Shown: positions 36,998 to 46,881, numbered from the stretch's first letter. The stretch is 64,000 bases of DNA from Thalassovita sp. (GCF_963691685.1 NZ_OY829290.1:2232001-2296000); one strand, 5' to 3'. The notes: generated by a model not told the origin, from the sequence alone. Made by a program: numbers and translations.

Positions 36998-38004
36998 ACC
37001 GATTTCCCCTTGAACAGACCGGTCGGCTTGAACAGCAGCACCACCACAAGGATCGCAAAGCTGACAGCGAATTTATAATCGGTCGACAAAAGCTGCACGA
37101 GGCTGGAAGGCTCCAGGTTCTCCGGCAGCAGATATTTCAGCACTTTCTTCCAGGCATAGGTGATCGTGACCTCGGAAAAGGCGATCACGAAGCCCCCGGC
37201 GATGGCACCCAGCGGGTTGCCAAGACCACCAACAATTGCGGCCGCAAAGATCGGCAGCAGCAGCTGGAAGTAAGTGAAGGGTTTGAAGGTCTTATCCAGA
37301 CCGTAAAGCGTGCCCGCCACAGTGGCCAGCGCCGCAACGATCAGCCAAGTGTAGAGCACCACACGTTCCGGGTTGATGCCCGACAGCAGCGCCAGATCTT
37401 CATTGTCTGAATAGGCGCGCATCGATTTGCCGGTGCGGGTCTTGTTCAGGAACCAGAACAGCAGCGCCACCACGATGATCGCCGTGACAACGGTGATGCC
37501 TTGGGTGGTGCGGATTGCCAGACCTTCGGAAAGGCCGGTCATCTGCTTGAATTCACGCACGGAAATGATGAACCGTTCGCCATCGGCAAAACGCTGATCG
37601 TTCGGACCGATGATGAAGCGCACCAGGCCGTTCATGATGAACATGACACCCATCGACACGATCACCAGAATGACCGGCTTGGCCTTTTGCTGACGATAGA
37701 ACCGATAGACAGTGCGGTCGGTGACTAGCACCAGCGCCATACAGCCCAGGATCCCGAAGGGCAGGGCCAGCAGAGCGGTCGGCAAAGGGCCAAGGCTGAG
37801 GCCCCAGCTTTGGAACAGGTAGGTCACCAGCACCACAACCATGGTGCCAAAGGCCATCGTGTCGCCATGGGCGAAGTTGGAAAAGCGCAAGATGCCGTAG
37901 ATCAGCGTCACGCCAAGCGCGCCAAGCGCCAGCTGGCTGCCATAGGCAACGGCCGGGATCAGCACAAAGTTGGAAAGCACCACAAGGGCGTTCAGGAAGT
38001 CCAT
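36994..38004 (-). CDS. livH: LivH-type permease, branched-chain amino acid ABC transporter
   Basis: 336-residue permease with about eight helices. LGALGVTLIYGILRFSNFAHGD near the N-terminus and the loop FLNKTRTGKSMRAYSDNEDLALLSGI (EAA-type) identify LivH. It starts 4 bp after the livF stop (ribosome site gggggtt) and overlaps livM by 4 bp, so the two permease subunits are made in a coupled way. Confidence 0.94.
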   Translation of the reverse strand: MDFLNALVVLSNFVLIPAVAYGSQLALGALGVTLIYGILRFSNFAHGDTMAFGTMVVVLVTYLFQSWGLSLGPLPTALLALPFGILGCMALVLVTDRTVYRFYRQQKAKPVILVIVSMGVMFIMNGLVRFIIGPNDQRFADGERFIISVREFKQMTGLSEGLAIRTTQGITVVTAIIVVALLFWFLNKTRTGKSMRAYSDNEDLALLSGINPERVVLYTWLIVAALATVAGTLYGLDKTFKPFTYFQLLLPIFAAAIVGGLGNPLGAIAGGFVIAFSEVTITYAWKKVLKYLLPENLEPSSLVQLLSTDYKFAVSFAILVVVLLFKPTGLFKGKSV

Positions 38005-38007
38005 GTC

Positions 38008-38832
38008 TTAACCCCCAAGGAAAGATTGGCGCACTTCCGGATCGGCCAGCAGATCTTTGCCGGTGCCGGTGTGGGCGTTGCGACCTTGGACAAGCACATA
38101 GCCTTTGTCCGCTATTTCAAGGGCTTGGCGGGCGTTCTGTTCCACCATCAGGATCGAGATGCCGGTGCGGGCCACCTCAATAATCCGGTCAAACAGCTCA
38201 TCCATCACGATGGGGGACACACCTGCGGTGGGCTCATCCAACAGCAGCACCTTGGGCTGGGTCATCAGCGCGCGGCCGACGGCCACCTGCTGACGTTGAC
38301 CACCCGAAAGCTCACCCGCCGGTTGGCGCCGTTTGTCACGCAGGATCGGGAACAGGTCATAGATCTGTTCGATGGTCTGGCGGTAATCGTCCTTGCGGAT
38401 GAAGGCCCCCATCTCAAGGTTCTCTTCCACCGTCATCGAGGTGAAGATGTTTGAGGTCTGCGGCACAAACCCCATGCCCGCGGCAACCCGCGCCTGCGGG
38501 GTCAGGCCAGTGATATCGGTGCCGTCCAGACGGACCGAGCCCTGACGCAGATGCAGCATGCCAAAGGTGGCTTTCATCGCGGTGGATTTGCCGGCACCGT
38601 TGGGGCCGACGATGACCGCGATTTCACCCTTGTTCACCGCAATGGTGCAGTCATGCAGGATATCAGGGCCGGATTTGCCATACCCACCGGTCATGCTGTC
38701 GCCGATCAGAAAGGCCTCATCGGTGCTCATGGCGTGGTCGGTGCCGGTCGAAACCTGCATCGTGCCCCCGCCTGTTTTGGTGATCGAGGCATCTTTGTTG
38801 CCGCGATCGTCCTGGTAGGGATTGTTGCTCAT
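38008..38832 (-). CDS. livF: LivF-type ATPase with N-terminal extension
   Basis: 274 residues; Walker A GPNGAGKST (about 76-84), signature LSGGQRQQ (about 175-182), Walker B VLLLDEPTAGVSP. LivF proteins are usually near 235 residues; the extra 40 or so polar N-terminal residues (GNKDASITKTGGG) are unlike the ATPase fold. An internal ATG at MSTDEAFLIGD (residue 35, codon at 38730) would give the standard length, but the ATGA overlap with livG supports the long start. Confidence 0.92.
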   Translation of the reverse strand: MSNNPYQDDRGNKDASITKTGGGTMQVSTGTDHAMSTDEAFLIGDSMTGGYGKSGPDILHDCTIAVNKGEIAVIVGPNGAGKSTAMKATFGMLHLRQGSVRLDGTDITGLTPQARVAAGMGFVPQTSNIFTSMTVEENLEMGAFIRKDDYRQTIEQIYDLFPILRDKRRQPAGELSGGQRQQVAVGRALMTQPKVLLLDEPTAGVSPIVMDELFDRIIEVARTGISILMVEQNARQALEIADKGYVLVQGRNAHTGTGKDLLADPEVRQSFLGG

Positions 38833-39611
38833 GCGCCCACCTTGTCCTTGTTTTTCAGGCCGGTGCCCAGATAGGCCTCGATCACCTGTTCGTTCGCCTT
38901 GATCTCAGCCAGGGTCCCCTCAGCCAGAACCTTGCCCTCGGCCATACAAATGACCGGGTTACACAGGCGTTCGATGAAATCCATGTCGTGCTCAATCACC
39001 ACAAAGGTGTAGCCGCGTTCTTCGTTCAGCTGCTTGATCGCATCCGCAATGGTATAAAGAAGCGTCCGGTTCACGCCGGCGCCCACCTCATCCAGGAAGA
39101 CGATCTTGGCGTCGACCATCATGGTGCGGCCCAGTTCCAGCAGTTTTTTCTGACCGCCAGAAATCTCACCCGCTTTCAGATCGGCGATATGGCTGATAGT
39201 CAGGAACTCAAGCACCTCATCAGCCTTGGCCCGCAGCGCGCGTTCCTCATCGGCGATGCGTTTGCGGCCAAACCATGTGTTCCACAAGGCTTCGCCCGAC
39301 TGTCCGCCCGGAACCATCATCAGGTTTTCCCGGCAGGTCATTGAATGAAATTCATGGGCAATCTGGAAGGTCCGCAGCAGCCCCTTATGGAACAGCTCAT
39401 GCGGCGGCAATCCGGTGATGTCCTCACCATCCATGGTGACCCGGCCCGAGGTGGGCGGCAAGACACCGGCGATGACGTTGAACAATGTGGTTTTTCCGGC
39501 ACCATTTGGGCCAATCAGCCCGGTGATGGAGCCTTTTTCGATGGTGAGTGTCGCGCCATCTACGGCGTGAAATCCCCCGAAATGCTTATGGACGTCTTCT
39601 ACGACGATCAT
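38829..39611 (-). CDS. livG: LivG-type ATPase
   Basis: 260 residues from ATG 39611 (MIVVEDVHKHFGGFHAVDGA), after a ggggga ribosome site. Walker A GPNGAGKTT (about 35-43), signature ISGGQKK (about 150-156), Walker B IVFLDEVGAGVNRTL, where the usual Pro after the Glu is Val, and H-loop VIEHDMDFIERLC typical of LivG. The longer frame to 39722 has no suitable ribosome site and would run into the hairpin upstream. The stop overlaps livF by 4 bp. Confidence 0.93.
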   Translation of the reverse strand: MIVVEDVHKHFGGFHAVDGATLTIEKGSITGLIGPNGAGKTTLFNVIAGVLPPTSGRVTMDGEDITGLPPHELFHKGLLRTFQIAHEFHSMTCRENLMMVPGGQSGEALWNTWFGRKRIADEERALRAKADEVLEFLTISHIADLKAGEISGGQKKLLELGRTMMVDAKIVFLDEVGAGVNRTLLYTIADAIKQLNEERGYTFVVIEHDMDFIERLCNPVICMAEGKVLAEGTLAEIKANEQVIEAYLGTGLKNKDKVGA

Positions 39612-39722
39612 GAAGCAGTTCCCCCGTCTTGGCGCATTGTTTGCGCCTGTTTGATTGGTGTGACGCGTTTTCGCGTCTGGTTTTACGCGCAGGGCGAGAT
39701 TGCCCCGCTTTTGATGCAGCAC

Positions 39723-39743
39723 AGCCCGGCACAGGGCCGGGCT
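39723..39743. promoter_or_regulatory. Intercistronic hairpin after the binding-protein gene
   Basis: agcccggc (39723-39730) and gccgggct (39736-39743) between the binding-protein gene and livG. No T-run, so probably an mRNA-stabilising or attenuating hairpin that lets the binding protein be made in excess over the membrane parts. Confidence 0.55.
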
Positions 39744-39772
39744 GACTGAATTTTTACAGGAAAGCTAAAGGA

Positions 39773-40963
39773 TTAGCGGTACTTAACCGTTTCCAGCTTG
39801 CCACCCTGAACTTCGATCTCACGGTAGCCGCCTGCGGCTTCACCGGGGCCGATCAGCTCAACCGCGGTTGCGCCGACATAGTCGATGTCACCACCAGCTG
39901 CCAGGATCTCCAGGCCTTTGGCCAGTTCACCCGGGTAGATCTTTTCGCCCGGAGCGTTGGCAACCATTTCCACTTTGGATTTGTAGTCGCCCGGCTCAAC
40001 CGAACCTGCGGCCTGCATGGCCAGCATGATCAGCGCTGCAGCGTCGTAGCTTTCGCCCACATAGGGGCCCGAAGCGTCCACACCGGTGGCAGCCACTTTT
40101 TCAACAACCATCGAGGCGTCTGCAGCGTCGCTGCCCGGCGCGGTGCCGATCGAGCCTTCGATTTCGTCACCAAAGGTGGTTTCCAGGTTCGGGCCGATCA
40201 TACCGTCGGGCAGAACAAAGGTGTCAAATGCACCGGTGTCCAGTGCCGCACGGATCACGCCCGGGCCACCCTGGTCAACATAGCCCGCAACAACCAGCGC
40301 GTCGCCGCCGGCCGAGGCCAGTGCGCCAACTTCAGCCGAGTAGTCGGCTTTGCCGTCTTCGTGGGCGGTGGTGGTGGTCACGGTGCCGCCAGCAGCTGCG
40401 TAAGCAGCGGCGAAGCTGTCTGCCAGACCTTTACCGTAGTCGTTGTTGGTGTAGGTCACAGCCACTTCGCTGATGCCTTTTTCCATCAGCACGTCGGCCA
40501 GAACCTGACCCTGACGCGCATCCGACGGGGCGGTGCGGAAGAACAGGCCGTTGTCTTCAGCAGCGGACAGGGCAGGCGAGGTCGCCGAAGGCGAAATCAT
40601 CACAATGCCGTTTGCCAGTGCAACGTTCGACAGAACCGCGCCGGTCACACCCGAGCAGTCTGCGCCCATGATGCCTTTGACGCCGTCCGAGGTGACCAGA
40701 CGTTCAGCCGCTGCAGTTGCAGCGCCCGAGTCGATGCAGGTCGAGTCAGCGCGTACGGGCATGACAGTCTTGCCGCCCAGCAGTTTGCCGCTTTCGGAAA
40801 CTTCGCTCATCGCCAGTTCCGCGCCGCCTGCCATGGCAGGGGTCAGCGATTCAATCGGGCCTGTGAAGCCCAGGATGATACCCAGTTTAACCGCGTGGTC
40901 ATCTGCCATTGCGCCGCCAGCCATAAGCGCGGTCGCGGCCGAAGCCATCAGAAACTTTTTCAT
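39773..40963 (-). CDS. Branched-chain amino acid-type substrate-binding protein
   Basis: 396-residue periplasmic protein with signal peptide MKKFLMASAATALMAGGAMA. The mature part is a type I periplasmic-binding fold (KLGIILGFTGPIESLTPAM, SPSATSPALS, TYTNNDYGKGLADSF) of the LivJ/LivK class. It is the first gene of the operon, separated from livGFHM by a hairpin. The actual ligand (Leu/Ile/Val or another amino acid or amide) cannot be read from the sequence. Ribosome site gggagaa. Confidence 0.93.
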   Translation of the reverse strand: MKKFLMASAATALMAGGAMADDHAVKLGIILGFTGPIESLTPAMAGGAELAMSEVSESGKLLGGKTVMPVRADSTCIDSGAATAAAERLVTSDGVKGIMGADCSGVTGAVLSNVALANGIVMISPSATSPALSAAEDNGLFFRTAPSDARQGQVLADVLMEKGISEVAVTYTNNDYGKGLADSFAAAYAAAGGTVTTTTAHEDGKADYSAEVGALASAGGDALVVAGYVDQGGPGVIRAALDTGAFDTFVLPDGMIGPNLETTFGDEIEGSIGTAPGSDAADASMVVEKVAATGVDASGPYVGESYDAAALIMLAMQAAGSVEPGDYKSKVEMVANAPGEKIYPGELAKGLEILAAGGDIDYVGATAVELIGPGEAAGGYREIEVQGGKLETVKYR

Positions 40964-41148
40964 GATTTTCTCCCAAGTTGGAACTTAAGTCCGGATTCGA
41001 CCCTATCTCCGGAGTCTGGAAAAGAAAAGCACCCTTGAACGGGGTTTTTGATCACAAATTCTGAGTTCCGCCAGGGCAGATATAAGAATGTTTGTTGAAA
41101 GAGCGACAGGGCGAACTAAACTTACTCAACGGCCCCTTCCCGCACTGA

Positions 41149-42324
41149 ATGTTCGACCTGATTGAAACAAGGCTGCGAGATGCTGAGATGAGAGACACCA
41201 CACCCCGGACCCGCGCCCGGCCGCATCCCTTAGGGATCGCGTTCGTCTTGTTCAGCCTGATGGTGCTGGCCTGGATCATGCTCCTTGCCATGCCAGCTCG
41301 CGCGGTGGAGTACCGGATTGATAAGGTCGCTGATGGCTTTGTGGTGCCCTGGTCGCTGGCCTTTTTGCCGGATGGCGGTTTTCTGGTCACCGAGCGTGAT
41401 GGCGCCCTCTGGCAGGTTGCGCCGGATGGGACGCGCCAACAGATCAAAGGTCTGCCGGATATCACCGCGATCGGGCAGGGTGGCCTTTTGGATGTGGTCG
41501 CGGCCGAGGATTTCATCACCTCACGCCGCATCTTTCTCAGCTACACAACTAATGTCCCCGGTGGCGCAGGCACCGCCATGGCCACCGCGGTCCTGCCGGA
41601 AGGCTCTGACCGGATCGAACGTGTGTTCCGCATTTTCCAACTGCAGCGTGGCAATCAAAACGGGCGCCACTTTGGCGGTCGGATCGTTGAAACCGCGGAT
41701 GGCCACCTTTTCCTGACAATCGGTGACATGGGCGAAGCGCGTGAAGCGCAGAACGTTGGCTCCCATTGGGGTAAGATCATCCGCCTGCGCATCGATGGCA
41801 CCGTGCCGCGCGACAATCCGTTTCAAATGCGCCGCAACGCGCTGCCTGAGATCTGGAGCCTTGGCCATCGCAACCCGCAAGGTCTGGCACGCACCCGGGA
41901 AGGGGCACTGGTATCCTCGGAACATGGCGCTAAAGGCGGGGATGAGCTGAACTGGGTTGAAGCCGGCGCCAATTATGGCTGGCCGGTCATTTCCTATGGC
42001 ACCCACTATAGTGGCCGTAAGATCGGCGAGGGCACGGAAAAACGCGGCATGCGCCAGCCGCTGATCTATTGGGATCCCTCCATCGCGCCCTCAGGCATGA
42101 TGGTTTATGAGGGCACAATGTTCCCGGAATGGCGCGGCGACCTGTTTGTCGGTTCATTAAAGTTTGACCATATCGCACAGGTTGCCGGCAAAGGGCTGGC
42201 GCAGGTGCGTCAGATCAAAACTGATGAGACCCAGAGGGTGCGCGACGTGCGCGAAGCCCCTGATGGATCCATCTGGTTTCTGAGCGAAGGAAATGGCGCC
42301 GTTTACCGTTTGTGGCGCCCCTGA
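41149..42324 (+). CDS. PQQ-dependent sugar dehydrogenase (soluble aldose dehydrogenase type)
   Basis: 391 residues with an N-terminal hydrophobic segment (about 28-52, ending MPARAVEYRID) that acts as signal peptide or anchor. The rest is a six-bladed beta-propeller of the soluble glucose/sorbosone dehydrogenase family: VVPWSLAFLPDGGFLVTERDG, GGLLDVV, HFGGRIV, SLGHRNPQGLA and EHGAKGGDELN, which line the PQQ and calcium sites. It should oxidise aldoses in the periplasm. In-frame ATG 41188 is an alternative start that removes 13 residues. Stand-alone, convergent with the next gene. Confidence 0.88.
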   Translation: MFDLIETRLRDAEMRDTTPRTRARPHPLGIAFVLFSLMVLAWIMLLAMPARAVEYRIDKVADGFVVPWSLAFLPDGGFLVTERDGALWQVAPDGTRQQIKGLPDITAIGQGGLLDVVAAEDFITSRRIFLSYTTNVPGGAGTAMATAVLPEGSDRIERVFRIFQLQRGNQNGRHFGGRIVETADGHLFLTIGDMGEAREAQNVGSHWGKIIRLRIDGTVPRDNPFQMRRNALPEIWSLGHRNPQGLARTREGALVSSEHGAKGGDELNWVEAGANYGWPVISYGTHYSGRKIGEGTEKRGMRQPLIYWDPSIAPSGMMVYEGTMFPEWRGDLFVGSLKFDHIAQVAGKGLAQVRQIKTDETQRVRDVREAPDGSIWFLSEGNGAVYRLWRP

Positions 42325-42336
42325 CCCTAGGGTCCC

Positions 42337-43341
42337 TTAGTCTTCGGCCTTCATCATCTGGCTGCCGCGTTCCCGGTACGGGGTGGTGTTATAATGCGAG
42401 CGGTAGCATTTGGAAAAATGTGATGGCGAGGCAAAGCCACAGGCCAGCGCCACGTTGATCACACTCATATCCGTCTGCATCAGCAGATTGCGCGCCTTCT
42501 GCAGCCGCAGCTCCATGTAATAGCGTTTTGGGGAGCGGTTCAGGTAACGGCGAAACAAACGCTCCAGCTGGCGGGTCGACATGCCAACATCCTTGGCCAG
42601 CAGCGATGGGCTGATCGGCTCCTCGATATTGGCTTCCATCATCTGAATCACCTGACTCAGCTTGGGGTGACGCACACCGATGCGGGTGGGCACCGACAGG
42701 CGCAACGGATCCTGATCGGTCCGGATGGAGGAATAGATCAACTGATCCGCAACCGCATTCGCCAGCTCCTCGCCATGATCGGCCGCAATCAGGGACAGCA
42801 TCAGATCCAGCGAGGCCGTGCCGCCCGCCGCCGTCATCCGGTTGCCGGACATCACAAAAACCGATTTGGTCAGCTCAATATCAACAAACTCTTCTTCAAA
42901 GCTGTCCTGATGTTCCCAATGAATGGTGGCCCGTTTGCCGTCCAGCAGGCCCGATTTGGCCAGCGCATAAGCGCCAGTACATAGGCTGCCGACGCTGATG
43001 CCACGCCGGGCTTCGCGCCGCAGCCAGGAAATCAGCCGCTTTGAGGTGTTGGATCGCACATCAACGCCACCGCACAACAGCAGCCGGTCATCACGGCCCA
43101 ATTCACCCAGGTCACTGTCCAGATTAAAAGCAACCCCAGATGAACTGGTGACCGTTTCACCGCCTTCGCCCTGCAACTCCCATCGATAAAGCTCTTTGCC
43201 TGCGGTATAATTCGCGATCCTCAGACAATCGAGCGCCGCCGCAAAGGGCAGCAGCGTGAACTGCTCAAGAAGAACAAAAACAACTTTTTTAGGGTGCTCT
43301 CCGACCGGAGGGGCAGAGCGCGGAATGCGGTTTGGGTCCAT
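42337..43341 (-). CDS. GlxA-family AraC-type transcriptional regulator
   Basis: 334 residues from ATG 43341 (MDPNRIPRSAPP). N-terminal DJ-1/PfpI-like domain (about 18-190) with the nucleophile-elbow motif SLCTGAYALAKSGLLDGKRA, and a C-terminal AraC double HTH (about 225-325, ending ACGFASPSHFSKCYRSHY). This architecture covers regulators of choline, carnitine, arginine and related amine use. The target is unknown here, as both neighbours are unrelated enzymes. It is divergent from the DAHP synthase gene. Confidence 0.9.
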   Translation of the reverse strand: MDPNRIPRSAPPVGEHPKKVVFVLLEQFTLLPFAAALDCLRIANYTAGKELYRWELQGEGGETVTSSSGVAFNLDSDLGELGRDDRLLLCGGVDVRSNTSKRLISWLRREARRGISVGSLCTGAYALAKSGLLDGKRATIHWEHQDSFEEEFVDIELTKSVFVMSGNRMTAAGGTASLDLMLSLIAADHGEELANAVADQLIYSSIRTDQDPLRLSVPTRIGVRHPKLSQVIQMMEANIEEPISPSLLAKDVGMSTRQLERLFRRYLNRSPKRYYMELRLQKARNLLMQTDMSVINVALACGFASPSHFSKCYRSHYNTTPYRERGSQMMKAED

Positions 43342-43552
43342 CGACGTATCCTTGCCAAAGAGGAAACGACAGAAACAGGTTTGCGCCCCGGGTGCAAGAG
43401 GTTGCAAACATCGAATGGCTCAATCTTAACAACGCGCTGCCAGAACAACAATAGAACCCGTTAGCGCACGTATTTTTACAATTCCTTTATGGTCAGCCCT
43501 AATCTTGTTCGATATAGAAAGGCGACGCCCAAATACCTAATCGGAGGATAGA

Positions 43553-44920
43553 ATGAGCGATTGGCAAAAAACCGACTGGCGCAGCAAGCCACGGGTCCAA
43601 ATGCCTGACTATACGGACGCCACCGCTCTGAACGCGGTTGAGGCGCAGCTGTCGAAATATCCGCCGCTGGTTTTTGCCGGTGAAGCCCGCAAGCTGAAGG
43701 CCCAGCTGGGCGCGGCATCGCGCGGCGAAGCGTTCCTGCTGCAGGGTGGCGATTGCGCCGAAAGCTTTGATCAGTTTTCCGCCAACGGCATTCGCGACAC
43801 CTTCAAGGTGATGCTGCAGATGGCGATGGTGTTGACCTATGGCGCCAAAGTCCCTGTGGTAAAGGTCGGCCGGATGGCGGGACAGTTCGCCAAACCCCGT
43901 TCGGCACCCACCGAAACCGTCGATGGTGTGGAACTGCCCAGCTACCGTGGCGATATCATCAATGAGCTGGATTTCACCTCGGCGGCCCGTATTCCCGATC
44001 CGAAAAAGATGCTGCAGGCCTATACCCAGGCGGCTGCTACTTTGAACCTGCTGCGCGCCTTCTCGACCGGTGGTTATGCAGATGTGCATCAGGTGCACCA
44101 GTGGACGCTGGGCTTCACTGAGGGCGAAAAGGCCGCTAAATATCGCGATATGGCCAACCGCATCAGCGACACGCTGGACTTCATGCGCGCCGCTGGCGTG
44201 GACAGCGATCGTGCCCACACGCTGCAGACCGTGGATTTCTACACCAGCCATGAATCGCTGCTGCTGGAATATGAAGAGGCGCTGACCCGTCTTGATTCCA
44301 CCTCTGGCAAGTGGCTGGCAGGCTCGGGCCACATGATCTGGATCGGTGACCGCACCCGTCAGCCTGATGGCGCCCATGTGGAATTTGCCCGTGGCGTGAT
44401 GAACCCGGTTGGCCTGAAATGCGGTCCGACCACCACGGCTGAGGATCTGAAGGTCCTGATGCAGAAGCTGAACCCGGAAAACGAAGAGGGCAAGCTGACC
44501 CTGATCGCCCGTTTCGGTGCCGGCAAAGTGGGCGAACATCTGCCGCGTCTGATTCGTGCGGTTGAGGAAGAAGGCGCTAAGGTTCTGTGGACCTGTGACG
44601 CGATGCACGGCAATACGATCAAATCGGCCACCGGCTATAAGACCCGTCCGTTCCAGTCGGTGCTGCAGGAGGTTCAGGAATTCTTCCAGATCCACCGCGC
44701 CGAAGGCACGGTTCCGGGCGGCGTTCATTTTGAAATGACCGGCCAGGATGTGACCGAATGCACCGGCGGCGTGCGCGAAGTCACCGAAGAGGATCTGTCG
44801 GATCGCTACCACACCGCCTGTGACCCGCGCCTCAACGCCAGCCAGTCGCTGGAACTGGCCTTCCTGGTGGCCGAGGAGCTGTCGGCCCTGCGCGAAGATC
44901 GTCCCGCCAAGGCTGTCTAA
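43553..44920 (+). CDS. Class II DAHP synthase
   Basis: 3-deoxy-D-arabino-heptulosonate 7-phosphate synthase, first step of the shikimate pathway. 455 residues of the plant-type (class II) family: LLQGGDCAESFDQF (about 62-75), KVGRMAGQFAKPRS, SPGHMIWIGDRTR-type segment GSGHMIWIGDRTRQ, CGPTTTAEDL, GVHFEMTGQDVTEC and the metal-binding CDPRLNASQSLELAF near the C-terminus. ATG 43553 follows ggaggataga. A long open frame on the other strand is a shadow caused by codon bias. Confidence 0.96.
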   Translation: MSDWQKTDWRSKPRVQMPDYTDATALNAVEAQLSKYPPLVFAGEARKLKAQLGAASRGEAFLLQGGDCAESFDQFSANGIRDTFKVMLQMAMVLTYGAKVPVVKVGRMAGQFAKPRSAPTETVDGVELPSYRGDIINELDFTSAARIPDPKKMLQAYTQAAATLNLLRAFSTGGYADVHQVHQWTLGFTEGEKAAKYRDMANRISDTLDFMRAAGVDSDRAHTLQTVDFYTSHESLLLEYEEALTRLDSTSGKWLAGSGHMIWIGDRTRQPDGAHVEFARGVMNPVGLKCGPTTTAEDLKVLMQKLNPENEEGKLTLIARFGAGKVGEHLPRLIRAVEEEGAKVLWTCDAMHGNTIKSATGYKTRPFQSVLQEVQEFFQIHRAEGTVPGGVHFEMTGQDVTECTGGVREVTEEDLSDRYHTACDPRLNASQSLELAFLVAEELSALREDRPAKAV

Positions 44921-44952
44921 GGGCAAGGCCACAGATCAGTTTATGCAAAGCG

Positions 44953-44986
44953 AAAGCGCCCCATTGCCGGGGCGCTTTTCGTTTTT
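44953..44986 (+). terminator. Terminator after DAHP synthase
   Basis: aaagcgcccc (44953-44962), loop attgcc, ggggcgcttt (44969-44978) and T-rich tail. Confidence 0.88.
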
Positions 44987-45006
44987 ACCGGTACTCGGTT
45001 AACCAC

Positions 45007-45714
45007 TCAGCGGTCGGTTTTCACCAGCCTTAGATGCGGGGCCCCTTTGGTGTGAGCCATGTCTTGGACAGGATCACGCGCCACAAAGGCTTCGCTCGCC
45101 TCAGCAAATCCAACCGCCTGTTGGGGGGCCGGCAGCATGGATTGCCCAGACAGCACCCGCAACCGGTGGCCGGCCATTTGGAAATGTCGCGGTGTCTCAC
45201 CAATGACACCTTTGTAGGACACCGTGCCCAGAATACGGGTGCTGTGCCCGCGGTCATCGCTCAGCGGCCAAAGGGTCATCCGCCCCTCAAACAGGGGCTT
45301 GCCGCGGCCCCGTTCGGCGCTGAGGGTCATTTGGGCGATACCCGGTTTTGCGCAAACTGCCTCGGCCAGATCATCGATCTCTTTGCGGTAATGCGGGGCA
45401 AACAGGCTACCAAAGGGCATGCCGCGCACCTCCATCCCTTGAAGATCATTGAAGATTTGCCCTGCCAGCCGCAGCCGCGTCATACCGGGCGCGATCCGCT
45501 CCAGAATAAAGGAATGGGCCAGCGCGCCTTCAATCCCGCGTGGATCAATATCAGCCCGGGCGGGCATCACCCGACCAGCCCGTTTGCCCTGCCAATAGGC
45601 GTCAATCTCAGCAATCTCAGGAAAGCGGCGATCCGACAGGAAGGGCGACATTTCGATAACATTATCTTTCTGCTCCGCCTGCGCTGCGGGGCCGTGGTGA
45701 TCCATCTCAAACAT
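45007..45714 (-). CDS. PAS_5 (PF07310-like) domain protein
   Basis: 235 residues. About 35-165 match the PAS_5 family: IDAYWQGKRAGRVMPARADIDP, FILERIAPGMTRLRLAGQIF, LQGMEVRGMPFGSLF. These alphaproteobacterial proteins have a PAS-like sensory core and no output domain; the function is unknown. The C-terminal 60 residues are poorly conserved and probably disordered. Transcribed alone, convergent with the DAHP synthase gene. Confidence 0.82.
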   Translation of the reverse strand: MFEMDHHGPAAQAEQKDNVIEMSPFLSDRRFPEIAEIDAYWQGKRAGRVMPARADIDPRGIEGALAHSFILERIAPGMTRLRLAGQIFNDLQGMEVRGMPFGSLFAPHYRKEIDDLAEAVCAKPGIAQMTLSAERGRGKPLFEGRMTLWPLSDDRGHSTRILGTVSYKGVIGETPRHFQMAGHRLRVLSGQSMLPAPQQAVGFAEASEAFVARDPVQDMAHTKGAPHLRLVKTDR

Positions 45715-45990
45715 AAAACCGCCTCATCACTCTCGTCCAAACAACAGATGGCCCTCGGCCCCCAAAAGCGGTTAAGAAAACCCTAAGGCAGCAAAGGTTA
45801 CCGATACCTTAATATGCCACGAGTTATTTCAAATTCGCCGAAATTCCGTTCGGTTGGTTAACTGAACTGTTACAAAGATCGGTCATGATCACCCGGTCTG
45901 ATCGCCGGAGACAGGCACCTCAGTGGTATTCTCCCTTGCTGCGCAGCGCAGGCTGTGACCATATCAATGCGCGCAACCACGGAGGACAAC

Positions 45991-46881
45991 GTGCTGCAAT
46001 CAATGACAGGCTTTGCATCCGGCAAAGGGGAACTGGCCCCTTACAGCTGGACTTGGGAAATCCGCTCGGTCAATGCCAAGGGGCTGGATCTGCGCCTAAG
46101 GGTGCCGGATTGGATCGAAGGGTTGGAAACCACCCTGCGCGCCCGGCTGGGCAAGGCGATGGGGCGTGGCAATGTCACCCTGTCGCTGAAAGTGCAGCGC
46201 GAAGACAGCGGCGGCAGCCTGTCGCTGAACGGTGCAGCGCTCGACTCTATGCTGGAGGCAATGGCCACCGTCACCGCCCGTGCGGAGGCAAATGGCGTCG
46301 CACTGGCCCCGGTCACAGCCGTCGATCTGATGAACCTGCGCGGCGTGATGGAGCAGGGTTCCAGCGAGGAAGAGACCAAAGCCCTTGGTGCGGCCGTGTT
46401 GCAGGGGTTTGAGCCGGTATTGCAGCAGTTTCTGGACATGCGTGGCAACGAAGGGCGGGCCCTGCATGAGGTGCTGACACGCACCGTGGATGAGATCGAA
46501 ACGCTGGTCGGTCAGGCCGAAGCGGCGATCGGCAACCGTAAAGAGGCGATGGAAGAGGCGCTGCGCGCCGCCCTGGCCCGGGTGATGCAGAATGTTGACA
46601 CGATGGATGAGGACCGCCTGGCGCAGGAAATGGCGTTGGTTGCGGTCAAATCTGACGTGACCGAAGAATTGGACCGGCTGCGCGCCCATATCGGCGCGGC
46701 GCGTGGTCTTTTGCAGGACCGCAAACCGGTGGGCCGCAAACTAGACTTCCTGATGCAGGAATTTAACCGTGAGGCGAACACGCTCTGTTCGAAATCGCAA
46801 AATACCGCGTTGACGCGCATTGGTCTGGACCTCAAAACCGTGATCGACCAAATGCGTGAACAAGTACAGAATGTGGAGTAA
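45991..46881 (+). CDS. yicC: YicC-family endoribonuclease
   Basis: 296 residues. The family starts (M/V)LQSMTGFA; here GTG 45991 gives VLQSMTGFASG and is preceded by ggagga at five bases, so I prefer it to the ATG at 45955. An N-terminal domain (WEIRSVNAKGLDLRLRVPD) and a C-terminal DUF1732 domain (GRKLDFLMQEFNREANTLCSKSQN) are both complete. YicC proteins are endoribonucleases linked to RNA decay and stationary-phase survival. The next gene is gmk, the usual neighbour. Confidence 0.93.
   Translation: MLQSMTGFASGKGELAPYSWTWEIRSVNAKGLDLRLRVPDWIEGLETTLRARLGKAMGRGNVTLSLKVQREDSGGSLSLNGAALDSMLEAMATVTARAEANGVALAPVTAVDLMNLRGVMEQGSSEEETKALGAAVLQGFEPVLQQFLDMRGNEGRALHEVLTRTVDEIETLVGQAEAAIGNRKEAMEEALRAALARVMQNVDTMDEDRLAQEMALVAVKSDVTEELDRLRAHIGAARGLLQDRKPVGRKLDFLMQEFNREANTLCSKSQNTALTRIGLDLKTVIDQMREQVQNVE

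Noticed and set aside
43499..44932. 477-codon minus-strand open frame
   Set aside because: Exact shadow of the DAHP synthase gene, His/Gln-rich and without family resemblance.
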